This document shows, piece after piece, positions 36,089-43,834 of a stretch of DNA of 64,000 bases (position 1 is its first letter; each line of letters starts with the position of its first letter). Position numbers and translations under genes: made by a program. This stretch comes from Geobacter sp. OR-1 (GTDB lineage Bacteria; Desulfobacterota; Desulfuromonadia; Geobacterales; DSM-12255). The notes under the pieces are model-generated. The model saw only the letters and a program-made list of their open reading frames with translations, was not told the DNA's origin and searched no databases. The stretch spans positions 185,510 to 249,509 of the forward strand of contig NZ_BAZF01000006.1 of the NCBI RefSeq assembly GCF_000813145.1, read 5' to 3'.

Positions 36089-36877
36089 TCAAATAATTCC
36101 CTTTACCTTCAACGCCTCCATCACAAGTTTTTGCCGCAACCCGGCATCTGCCGGTGTAGTAATGTTCATGTTCATGGCAAAGAACCAGACGCCTTTTATT
36201 GTTTCCACATATCCGACATACCAGCCGATCTGCGGCGCCGTCGAAATGCCGAAACCTGCCCAGCCTGTCTTGGCCCGCAGGGTGTAGATGGGGGTCTGTT
36301 CGATGACCATCAGTTTCTTGAGCAGTTCGTAGGAGGTGGCCTTGAAAGGAAACTCCCGGCGGTACACTCGCTTCAGAAAGGTAATATGCTCCACGGCGCT
36401 GATCCGTAAATCACCTTCCAGCCAGAAGTTATCCACCTGCGGATAGGCTTGGCTATTGCCATACTGCAGTTTAGTCAGCCACGCGTTGTAGCGTTCCGTC
36501 CCCACCCGCCGGGCCAATTCCTGGTAGCACCAGATACACGAAGACTTGAAGGCGCTTTCCAGCGTCTGATCCTTGTTCCAAGCCGCCACACCCCTGTCAG
36601 TGCCATCCCATTTCCAGACCTGCTTCTCATCGGCAAGGATTCCCTCCTCAAGCGCAATCAGGGTGTTGGGTATCTTGAAGGTAGAGGCAGGCAGCATCCG
36701 GGCAACAGCGTTTTCGTCGTTGTGACGGTACGTGATGGCCCCATCCAGGGATGAAATGACCATCGTTCCCTGGACGCTTTTTTCCTTAAATAGCCGGGCA
36801 ATGTCCGCATCCTCGGCAAAGGCGGAGGAGGCAAGCGTAAGCATGAGAAGGGCAAGGATTGGGAATATGCGGATCAT
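36089..36877 (-). CDS. Class D (OXA-type) beta-lactamase
   Basis: A 262-residue serine beta-lactamase with a signal peptide (cleavage near SSAFA-E). Motifs are all in order: Ser65-Thr-Phe-Lys68 (STFK nucleophile and carbamylated Lys), Ser113-Cys-Ile115 in the place of SxV, Tyr139-Gly-Asn141 (YGN), Trp152 in DNFWLEG and Lys203-Thr-Gly205 (KTG). Ile instead of Val in the second motif is a conservative change. Length fits the class. The gene lies 90 bases after the GT51 transglycosylase gene on the same strand. No mobile element or integron is near, so it looks like an intrinsic chromosomal enzyme. Confidence 0.93.
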   Translation of the reverse strand: MIRIFPILALLMLTLASSAFAEDADIARLFKEKSVQGTMVISSLDGAITYRHNDENAVARMLPASTFKIPNTLIALEEGILADEKQVWKWDGTDRGVAAWNKDQTLESAFKSSCIWCYQELARRVGTERYNAWLTKLQYGNSQAYPQVDNFWLEGDLRISAVEHITFLKRVYRREFPFKATSYELLKKLMVIEQTPIYTLRAKTGWAGFGISTAPQIGWYVGYVETIKGVWFFAMNMNITTPADAGLRQKLVMEALKVKGII

Positions 36878-36966
36878 GGCGTTTTCCTTTCACAAAGCAA
36901 GGTGCCGTTCAATGAATGGGGCTGTTCGCCGGTGTGCCCATCGATTGCCCTCCGGGAAGAATGTTT

Positions 36967-37656
36967 TTACTGGTAGTAGGACGAGAAGTACGATAACGGT
37001 GGCACGTTCTTTTGCGCCTCCGCATCTAGCGGCCCGTAATATAAGTCGCATAAGCCGCGAGGCGTGTACTCACCGCGTACCAGCCGTTTGATGCGTGTCA
37101 CCCGCTCCTGGTTGCGTGCAGGATGCTTCACGATGTCGAAGACTTCTGGTGCGATGATCATGGCCACGATGGCGATATACTCGTCTTCGTTGAGCTCCGT
37201 AAATGGCTTGTGAAAGTAGACATTAGCCGCCTGTTCGAAACCTTGCACCTTCGGGCCGAGATACGCCGTATTGATGAATCTTCGCAATTGACTCTGCTTT
37301 GACATCAAGGGGTCGAGCGCATAGGCGGCTATCAGCGTCTGCTTGATCTTGGCAAAGCCGGGAGTGAATTTCTCGAAGTAGAGATGTTTTACCAGCCCCT
37401 GGGTGATGGTGGTAATCCCGGCTCCGGGGGTAGAGAAGTCTACTCCGCCATGCTCGAAGAAGCGGGGGTCTTCCACCTTCAAAAGGATCTCCAGTTGCCG
37501 CGGCGTAAGAGACGAGACCTCAAGCGGATATTGCGCACTGCTTTCTCCGGGCACTACTGAGGTAACAGTGAAGTTTCGTGCTTCATAGATCGCTGCGGCA
37601 TAGTACGCAACAATGATTATTGCGATTAGAAGTCCGGCTATGGCCGTACGTTTCAT
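36967..37656 (-). CDS. GT51 monofunctional transglycosylase-like protein
   Basis: A 229-residue membrane-anchored protein: an N-terminal helix (TAIAGLLIAIIIVAYYAAAIY) and a peptidoglycan glycosyltransferase (GT51) domain. The first GT51 motif is present as VEDPRFFEHGGVDF with catalytic Glu62-Asp63. Later motifs follow in ITTITQGLVKHLYF, the KIKQTLIAAYAL region, INTAYLG and GFEQAANVYFHKPFTELNEDE. It is shorter than typical MtgA at the C-terminus. An alternative ATG lies six codons upstream; neither has a strong ribosome-binding site. Probably polymerises or modifies lipid II-derived glycan chains; with the beta-lactamase gene it forms a small cell-wall pair. Confidence 0.85.
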   Translation of the reverse strand: MKRTAIAGLLIAIIIVAYYAAAIYEARNFTVTSVVPGESSAQYPLEVSSLTPRQLEILLKVEDPRFFEHGGVDFSTPGAGITTITQGLVKHLYFEKFTPGFAKIKQTLIAAYALDPLMSKQSQLRRFINTAYLGPKVQGFEQAANVYFHKPFTELNEDEYIAIVAMIIAPEVFDIVKHPARNQERVTRIKRLVRGEYTPRGLCDLYYGPLDAEAQKNVPPLSYFSSYYQ

Positions 37657-37708
37657 GGCATTACCAATATTCATGTTCGTGATCGCTTTATTGTCAGTGA
37701 CAAGCGTA

Positions 37709-38047
37709 TTAAGCCGCTTCGTAGATATGGCCGATTACTTCAAGGGACTGTGTACCGGAACCCGAAAGGCTCCCATATATGCCATGATTGTCCCGATGCA
37801 GAACAAACCCGGCACAGTCCCTTCCCCATCGCACTTCACAGACAACTTGCCGGCCGTCCCTGGCCGTCTTCACGATATCCCCTTCATAGATTTCCGTGCC
37901 ATGCATATCCGCAAACCCGGTGAACTGCATATACCGAAAATCCCCTACTTCTCCGGCAAGAGAGCGTATTGACAGTTCCATTATTTCTTCCCACGGCCAC
38001 ATGCACCTGCTGTTTGCCCCCCAGGCCCTGAACTTGAATTCTCTCAT
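37709..38047 (-). CDS. YopX-family protein
   Basis: A 112-residue protein with the YopX pattern: MREFKFRAWG start, RYMQFTGFADMHGTEIYEGDIVK core and a C-terminal SLEVIGHIYE. YopX proteins are usually encoded by phages of Firmicutes and other bacteria, where their role is unknown. No phage gene surrounds this one, so it is an orphan, possibly a relic of transfer. GGAAG lies upstream of ATG 38047. A perfect 14-bp inverted repeat sits 27 bases before the start. Confidence 0.8.
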   Translation of the reverse strand: MREFKFRAWGANSRCMWPWEEIMELSIRSLAGEVGDFRYMQFTGFADMHGTEIYEGDIVKTARDGRQVVCEVRWGRDCAGFVLHRDNHGIYGSLSGSGTQSLEVIGHIYEAA

Positions 38048-38073
38048 GGTCCATATCTTCCTTTGCCCGGAAA

Positions 38074-38117
38074 CATCGTGTCTCCAGCGTCCGGAAATGA
38101 CTACTGGAGACACGATG
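38074..38117 (-). terminator. Perfect 14-bp inverted repeat upstream of yopX
   Basis: CATCGTGTCTCCAG at 38074-38087 and CTGGAGACACGATG at 38104-38117 enclose a 16-base loop. It lies 30 bases after the VOC gene stop, so it could be that gene's terminator, but the following T-run is only three bases. An operator for the YopX gene is the alternative. Confidence 0.5.
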
Positions 38118-38146
38118 CCGTTACTATTCAGCGCAAACGTTAATTC

Positions 38147-38587
38147 TTACGACGCGAAGCGCGCCGCCATCCGCCTCTGCAGCTCCTCCGCCGATACATC
38201 CTCTACATGTGTCGCCAGGTTCCATATGTTGCCGAACCGGTCTTTTACCGCGGCCAATCGGTCGCCCCAGAACTGGTCGGCCGGCGCCATCGTGGACGCC
38301 GCTCCGGCCTCCAGGGCGCGATGGTAGACAGTATCCATGTCATTCACGTACAGATAAAATGCGCCCGGCATTGGTACGCAATCTCCTCCCATCGGTTCGC
38401 CCAGCATGATAATAGAGTCGCCGATCCATACTTCGGCATGGGCAAGGGCACCATTTGGCATCATGATCCGCTCCTTCTCGCGGGCATCAAACGCCTGCTT
38501 CAGGAATTCGATCAACTCTACGGCGCCAGCGACTGTCAGAAAGGGGGTTACGGTGTGGTATCCTTCGGGAATCGGTTTCACGCTCAT
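38147..38587 (-). CDS. VOC-family (PhnB-like glyoxalase-fold) protein
   Basis: A 146-residue vicinal-oxygen-chelate protein of the PhnB/YdcJ-like subgroup: PEGYHTVTPFLTVAGAVELIEFLKQAFDA, HAEVWIGDSIIMLGEP, FYLYVNDMDTVYHRALEAGA and DRFGNIWNLATHVEDVS. The subgroup has uncertain substrates. ATG 38587 is nine bases after GGAGAA; an ATG two codons earlier is too close to it. The WYL-domain regulator gene is just upstream on the same strand and may control it. Confidence 0.88.
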   Translation of the reverse strand: MSVKPIPEGYHTVTPFLTVAGAVELIEFLKQAFDAREKERIMMPNGALAHAEVWIGDSIIMLGEPMGGDCVPMPGAFYLYVNDMDTVYHRALEAGAASTMAPADQFWGDRLAAVKDRFGNIWNLATHVEDVSAEELQRRMAARFAS

Positions 38588-38689
38588 CTTCATTTCTCCT
38601 TTGCGATTGATTTGTCGAGCATCAGCTCTCAAATACCACACTACGGAAAAACACTGTCAGAACCTGTCAGTAGTGTCGGGCTGTTTCAG

Positions 38690-39385
38690 CTAACCCGGAT
38701 CGCGCATGCCGACAACACTCTGCAGATAGTGGGCAATGCTGATATTGTCCGTTGGCTTAAAGTTCTCTTCCAGCGGTTCCAGCGCCTCAAAACGGTCAAA
38801 GCGAAAGTTCCGATAGGCGCTGCGCAGCTCGCACCAGGCCAGCAGGGTCCATTTTCCGGACCAGCCGACGATCCCCAACGGCCAGACAATTCTCTCGGTC
38901 TTCTCCTGCTTTTCATCCAGATAGACCGCCCGGATCTTCTGCCGGTTCTCGCAGGCCCGGCGCAGTTTGCCATGGACCTCGCGCAGCCTGTCGTCCCTCT
39001 CCAGCACCGGAATCCGGTACGGTTGCTGTTCTGCATGCCTCTGCAGCGGCTCCGTCAGGATGGACCTTATTTTTAATTCCGCACTGCGCGCCCCCTGCGC
39101 CAGCTCAGGATCGGTAAACGCCTGTACCATGCGGCTCCCGACGATCAGTGCCTGCAGCTCGTCAGGGGTGAAGATGAGTGGCGGCAGGTGATTGCCGGGA
39201 TGGAGCAGGTAACCCACCCCCGGCTCACCCTCCACCGGCACCCCGGAGAGGGTGAGAGACTGCACGTCCCGGTAGACGGTGCGGACCGAAACACCCATGG
39301 TGGTCGCAATCGCCTCCGCCGTCATGGCGGTGCGCCGGGAGCGGAGCAGCATCACCAGCTGAAACAGTCGTTCGGCCTTGTTCAT
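38690..39385 (-). CDS. YafY-family HTH/WYL transcriptional regulator
   Basis: A 231-residue regulator with an N-terminal winged HTH (RLFQLVMLLRSRRTAMTAEAIATTMGVSVRTVYRDVQSL), then PGVGYLLHPG and a C-terminal WYL-type ligand-binding domain in which the usual WYL reads KIRAVYLDEKQEKTERIVWPLGIVGWSGKWTLLAWCELR. Members respond to small ligands or nucleic acid ends. It is transcribed toward the VOC gene about 100 bases downstream and is a candidate regulator of it. Confidence 0.9.
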   Translation of the reverse strand: MNKAERLFQLVMLLRSRRTAMTAEAIATTMGVSVRTVYRDVQSLTLSGVPVEGEPGVGYLLHPGNHLPPLIFTPDELQALIVGSRMVQAFTDPELAQGARSAELKIRSILTEPLQRHAEQQPYRIPVLERDDRLREVHGKLRRACENRQKIRAVYLDEKQEKTERIVWPLGIVGWSGKWTLLAWCELRSAYRNFRFDRFEALEPLEENFKPTDNISIAHYLQSVVGMRDPG

Positions 39386-39507
39386 GACGGGTCTTTACTC
39401 ATGATGCGTGCTGACGTTTGATCCGCTTTCCGCATCACCTGGTGCCTGCTGACACTCGGTGCACCACCTGCTCCACCCGAATGCGGTTAGGGTCCATGCG
39501 TCGGTAC

Positions 39508-39690
39508 TCATTGTGCCGGTTCGTAGAAGCACATCTTCGGCGAACCGACCTTTCCCTGTTTCTTCAGCGCGGCCAGGATCTTGGCCACCTCTGCCTTGTC
39601 CAGCCCTGCTGCCTCGGCGATGTCTCCCGCCTTGAGCGGTTTGCCCGCCGTAGTCAATACTCCCAGAATGATCGATTCCTTGTCTGCCAT
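39508..39690 (-). CDS. Small winged-helix DNA-binding protein
   Basis: A 60-residue protein from ATG 39690, which has a clear AAGGAGG at about eight bases; an upstream in-frame start gives no better site. The sequence ESIILGVLTTAGKPLKAGDIAEAAGLDKAEVAKILAALKKQGKVGSP is a compact winged helix-turn-helix. It is probably a transcription regulator or nucleic-acid-binding adaptor. It has no partner gene close by. Confidence 0.75.
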   Translation of the reverse strand: MADKESIILGVLTTAGKPLKAGDIAEAAGLDKAEVAKILAALKKQGKVGSPKMCFYEPAQ

Positions 39691-39795
39691 AACATTATCC
39701 TCCTTTGTCGATTGCTGTTGCATGGCGACCACGCGCCACTTTAGTTCTACCATCGAGATCTCAATTTTGGTGGCAATCCACCACTGATTGCCGAA

Positions 39796-40356
39796 TCAGT
39801 CGCACCAGTCAACGAGTTTCGATATTGTGTTGAAATTGCGCGTCGTCGCCTTTACCTTCAGCCGGCTCTCGAAAAAATTGTTGGTGAACCGGGAGTCGCT
39901 GTGCCTGGTGGCATAGAGCGTATAGAGCGCATAGTCGGTAACCCGAATGGCGTCGGGGCCGCAGTCGATGGCAAGAAGCTCCCGGAGACGCGCCGGATCA
40001 GGCGGCGTCTGGAACAAGGTAAAATAGAGCTTCGAATTGTCGGCATCGGCAAAAGGGTTGTACGCCAGGATACGTCGGAACTCCTCAGGGGTGCGGACTA
40101 TTACTGCTATCTCCGCGCCGATCTTCTCCCTGATGGTGTCGTGAACAAGCTGCTCCAGAGTGGCGGCATCGCAGCTGGCAGCGGCGACTACGTTGCCGCT
40201 CTGGATGTAGGTCCGTACGCCGACCAGGCCGGCTTCGATGAGCGCAGTACGCAACTGCGCCATCGGAACCCGGTTGCGGCCGGTCGGCATCACCCCGCGC
40301 AAAAGAATTACGTAGCTATTTCTTTCCGTCGCTGCGATCATCGCTTGGCCTCCCAT
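39796..40356 (-). CDS. DUF1697 family protein
   Basis: A 186-residue protein with the DUF1697 pattern: YVILLRGVMPTGRNRVPMAQLRTALIEAGLVGVRTYIQSGNVVAAA near the N-terminus, an EFRRILAYNPFADADNSKLYFTLF centre and a C-terminal SRFTNNFFESRLKVKATTRNFNTISKL. The family is cytoplasmic and of unknown function. A start five codons in (at 40341) has GGGAGG ahead of it and may be the real one. Alone in its direction between the winged-helix gene and the CDF transporter gene. Confidence 0.85.
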   Translation of the reverse strand: MGGQAMIAATERNSYVILLRGVMPTGRNRVPMAQLRTALIEAGLVGVRTYIQSGNVVAAASCDAATLEQLVHDTIREKIGAEIAVIVRTPEEFRRILAYNPFADADNSKLYFTLFQTPPDPARLRELLAIDCGPDAIRVTDYALYTLYATRHSDSRFTNNFFESRLKVKATTRNFNTISKLVDWCD

Positions 40357-40592
40357 AAACGAATGAACCGTCAGGCCGGGCTGACTGCGTCAAGCCAGAT
40401 CTGATCGGTTCAAGGCAGCTGTCCCTGTCGCCGGCAAAAGAAAACCCTTTCTATGTAGTATAGCAAACGGAATGGGTCACGCCGTTTTCGACGAACGGCA
40501 GGAGAACATCGATGAACGGCTATAGTTGCGCCAGGTAGTCGATGTATCCTGCGTAGCGTCCTTGGCTGCCGAATTGGCAAGGTGTGCTTTTG

Positions 40593-41252
40593 TTATGATC
40601 CGGAACAGGAGCAGGAACATGAACAGGCAAGTCCGTTGGCCTTCTGAAAAGCTTCTCTCCCCTCGCGTACGGAAAGTGCGGCAATAATCAGCGAGCCGAT
40701 GGCATCCAGATAGCCGATACCGGTGAGGGTGTAGCCGATACTGGCGAGCAAAAGAGCCACGGAGAGTTGCAGGCAGGTACGGGTGCAGGCGGCATCGGCC
40801 AGAATGGCTGGCGAGTTGAGGGCAGTGCCCACCTTGACCTTGTAGTGGATCAGCATCCTCATGGCGATGATCGATACCACGGATACAATGATGCCCCAAA
40901 CGGTTGTGACCGGTTTATGGTTCTGCAGGATGGAAACTCCGGCAGTCAGCATCATACCGCCGGCAAGAAGATAGAATGATCCTCCGGTAATGCGCAAAGC
41001 CTTTCTTTCGAAGGGATCACGATCCTCAAGATCACCTTTCCCCAAACGGCGAACCATGTGCCAGATGCCGATGCCGGAGATCACTTCAACAAAGGAGTCG
41101 AGACCGAAACCGAACAAAGAGATCGTTTCATCCTCGGCACCAAACCAGACGGAAATGACGCCTTCGGCGATATTGTAGAAAATAGTGATCAGTGCCAGCA
41201 AAGCAGCGGTTCTGTACAGATGTTGCAGCCGGAGCATTTTATGACAAAACAT
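40593..41252 (-). CDS. Cation-efflux (CDF-like) membrane protein with Cys tail
   Basis: A 219-residue membrane protein with six hydrophobic segments resembling the transmembrane domain of cation diffusion facilitators: ITIFYNIAEGVISVWFG, FGLDSFVEVISGIGIWHMVRR with an Asp-rich span, and LDAIGSLIIAALSVREG. It has no cytoplasmic metal-binding domain of the usual ~90 residues, but ends in CSCSCSGS, a tail that could bind soft metals. A short CDF-type or related transporter is the best call. A start at 41237 is also possible. No regulator beside it. Confidence 0.75.
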   Translation of the reverse strand: MFCHKMLRLQHLYRTAALLALITIFYNIAEGVISVWFGAEDETISLFGFGLDSFVEVISGIGIWHMVRRLGKGDLEDRDPFERKALRITGGSFYLLAGGMMLTAGVSILQNHKPVTTVWGIIVSVVSIIAMRMLIHYKVKVGTALNSPAILADAACTRTCLQLSVALLLASIGYTLTGIGYLDAIGSLIIAALSVREGREAFQKANGLACSCSCSCSGS

Positions 41253-41718
41253 GTTGTAATCCCTTATGTATATCGAACCTCTAATATTGAGAAAAGATAA
41301 GAAAATTATGTGGCAATACTGCTGTCAGGTAAAGAACAACATTTTCTCCTGTGACGGTAATATCACTTACTGCCGGAAATCGCCAACGCCTTCTGCCCGA
41401 CAAGCGCCTGGGCAGCGCAATGCTTTGATTGTACAGGGAATATTTAAGCAGGCGCACGTGGCAGGAGAATCTAAAGTCGCAACATTTGTTGCGACATACA
41501 CATCGCTTTATGCCGAAATAGAATCGCAACATCAGCATATTATGCGCTGACTCTGCTGGAATCGACAGCAAATGCTACAGAAGAACACCATAGCCGAATT
41601 TAACAAAAAGGGCTGTAATTGCCTTAAAATATTGAACAGATTAATTCGCTGAGAAAGGCATGATTGATGCTGAATCTTTGCAAGTGCTGTGAAAGAAGCC
41701 AACGTTATAGGAGATACT
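41253..41718. other. Intergenic region upstream of transketolase
   Basis: About 465 bases between the divergent CDF and transketolase genes. It contains a perfect dyad GTCGCAAC-ATTT-GTTGCGAC at 41476-41495 and a CTGCCC/GGGCAG pair near 41390-41415. Short open frames here show no recognisable protein. The transketolase promoter and any regulator site should lie here. Confidence 0.5.
41476..41495. repeat. Perfect 8-bp inverted repeat, possible operator
   Basis: GTCGCAAC and GTTGCGAC separated by ATTT. It lies about 225 bases before the transketolase start and has no T-run after it, so an operator is more likely than a terminator. The regulator is unknown. Confidence 0.4.
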
Positions 41719-43800
41719 ATGAAGGATGACTCACCGCGCCTTTTCACTTCGTCAAATGTAGATTTTCTCTCCATCAACACCATCCGCTTTCTCTGCATAG
41801 ATGCCGTGCAGAAGGCCAACAGCGGTCACCCTGGAATGCCTATGGGTGCGGCTCCCATGGCTTATATCCTCTGGAACCGTTTCCTTAACCACAACCCGGC
41901 AAACCCCGGCTGGTTCAACCGTGACCGCTTCGTTCTTTCCGCGGGCCATGCATCGATGCTCCTCTACGGCCTTCTCCACCTTACCGGCTACGATCTGCCG
42001 CTGGAGGAGATCAAACAATTCCGGCAAAGGCAGAGCCGAACCCCCGGTCATCCGGAACGGGGCCATACTCCCGGAGTAGAGGTAACCACCGGACCTCTCG
42101 GCCAGGGATTCGGCAACGGTGTGGGAATGGCTATGGCTGAAGCGCACCTTGCAGCCCGTTACAATCGCCCCGGATTCGATATCATCGATCACTTCACTTA
42201 CGGGATAGTCAGCGATGGTGACCTGATGGAAGGGGTTGCAGCAGAGGCGGCCTCGCTTGCCGGCCACCTGCAGCTAGGCAAGCTGATCTATCTCTACGAC
42301 GACAACCGAATTACCCTTGCAGCGGCAACCGACCTGAGCTTCACCGAGGACCGCGCCCAGAGATTTGCCGCCTATGGATGGCACGTGCAGACGGTGTCAG
42401 ACGGCAATGACCTGGAAGCAATCCATAGCGCCCTTGACACCGCGCGGTCCACTGCGGACAAGCCCTCGCTCATAATCGTCCGGACCCATATCGGCTTTGG
42501 CTCCCCGCACAAGCAGGACTCGTTCGAGGCGCACGGCTCACCACTGGGAGAGGAAGAAGTACGCCTCACCAAGGAAAACCTGGGATGGCCGGTTGAACCT
42601 GCTTTTTTCATTCCCGATGAGGCGCTGAATCATTTTCGACAGGCAGTCGCACAAGGCAAAGAAGTTGAGGAAAGATGGAACACATTACTGTCCGGCTATG
42701 CACGCGAGTACCCGGAACTTGCCCGTGAGCTGCAACTTGCGATGGCAGGGGGCCTCCCGGAAGGGTGGGACGCAGATATGCCTTCCTTTCCAGCTGACCC
42801 AAAAGGGATGGCAAGCCGTGTTGCCTCGGGGAAAATATTGAATGCCATTGCCCCCCGCCTTCCCGCTCTGGTTGGCGGTTCAGCAGACCTCAACCCGTCG
42901 ACCAATACCGCTCTCAAAGGGATGGGGGATTTCGAAGGTTCCGAAATACCGCTCGCCGACCGGCAGGGGATTGTTGGCGGAGAATGGGGCTACAGCGGGC
43001 GCAACTTCCATTTCGGCGTTCGCGAGCACGCCATGGCTGCAGCCCTTAACGGCATGGCTGCACATGGAGGGGTCATCCCTTTTGGTGCCACCTTTTTCAC
43101 GTTTTCCGATTACCTCCGTCCGTCGCTGCGGTTGGCGGCGCTTATGGGGCTGCATGTCATCCACATATTCACCCATGACAGCATCGGGATCGGTGAAGAC
43201 GGCCCCACCCACCAGCCGATTGAACACCTTGCCGGCCTCAGAGCCATACCCAACCTCCCAGTTATCCGTCCAGGCGATGCCAACGAAACCGCTGTAGCCT
43301 GGCAGGCAGCGCTTGAGAGCCCCGGACCGGTTGCGCTCATTCTCTCCCGCCAAAACATCCCGACTCTGGACCGGGATCGTTATGCCTCGGCAGCAGAGCT
43401 TATGCGAGGGGGATATGTTGTTGCCGATGCAGCTGGAGGAACACCAGACCTCATACTGATTGCCACCGGCTCAGAACTACATCTGGCAGTGGCTGCCCAG
43501 GAGGAACTCGTCCGGCAGGATATCCGGGCCCGAGTTGTGTCAATGCCTTGCTGGTTGTTCTTTGATCGGCAGAGTCAGGAATACCGCGACTCGGTTCTCC
43601 CGCCGCAGGTGACGAAGCGGTTGGCCATCGAAGCGGGTTCTCCGCTCGGCTGGCATCGCTACGTAGGAGACAGCGGTGATATTCTCGGTATCGAGCAGTT
43701 CGGCGCTTCGGCGCCGGGAGAGATCGTGCTTCGTGAAAACGGCTTCAGCGTGGAGAATGTTTGCCAGCGGGCGCTCGCACTGCTGGGGCGACAGACGTAA
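41719..43800 (+). CDS. tkt: Transketolase
   Basis: A 693-residue thiamine-diphosphate enzyme of the non-oxidative pentose phosphate pathway that moves two-carbon ketol units between sugar phosphates. Motifs: [45 protein letters not shown], the ThDP/Mg site SDGDLMEG...[22 protein letters not shown] and [24 protein letters not shown] precedes ATG 41719, so an in-frame start ten codons earlier is not needed. Length is typical. It stands alone on the plus strand and converges with the envelope array. Confidence 0.96.
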   Translation: MKDDSPRLFTSSNVDFLSINTIRFLCIDAVQKANSGHPGMPMGAAPMAYILWNRFLNHNPANPGWFNRDRFVLSAGHASMLLYGLLHLTGYDLPLEEIKQFRQRQSRTPGHPERGHTPGVEVTTGPLGQGFGNGVGMAMAEAHLAARYNRPGFDIIDHFTYGIVSDGDLMEGVAAEAASLAGHLQLGKLIYLYDDNRITLAAATDLSFTEDRAQRFAAYGWHVQTVSDGNDLEAIHSALDTARSTADKPSLIIVRTHIGFGSPHKQDSFEAHGSPLGEEEVRLTKENLGWPVEPAFFIPDEALNHFRQAVAQGKEVEERWNTLLSGYAREYPELARELQLAMAGGLPEGWDADMPSFPADPKGMASRVASGKILNAIAPRLPALVGGSADLNPSTNTALKGMGDFEGSEIPLADRQGIVGGEWGYSGRNFHFGVREHAMAAALNGMAAHGGVIPFGATFFTFSDYLRPSLRLAALMGLHVIHIFTHDSIGIGEDGPTHQPIEHLAGLRAIPNLPVIRPGDANETAVAWQAALESPGPVALILSRQNIPTLDRDRYASAAELMRGGYVVADAAGGTPDLILIATGSELHLAVAAQEELVRQDIRARVVSMPCWLFFDRQSQEYRDSVLPPQVTKRLAIEAGSPLGWHRYVGDSGDILGIEQFGASAPGEIVLRENGFSVENVCQRALALLGRQT

Positions 43801-43834
43801 GGATATTGATGGAGCCCAAAACTTTCCTGGCTGG

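Noticed and set aside
41266..41571. Short frames on both strands in the transketolase leader
   Set aside because: No recognisable family, no good ribosome-binding site, and they conflict with each other.
41752..42267. 171-codon minus-strand frame
   Set aside because: Antisense to the N-terminal, motif-rich half of transketolase.
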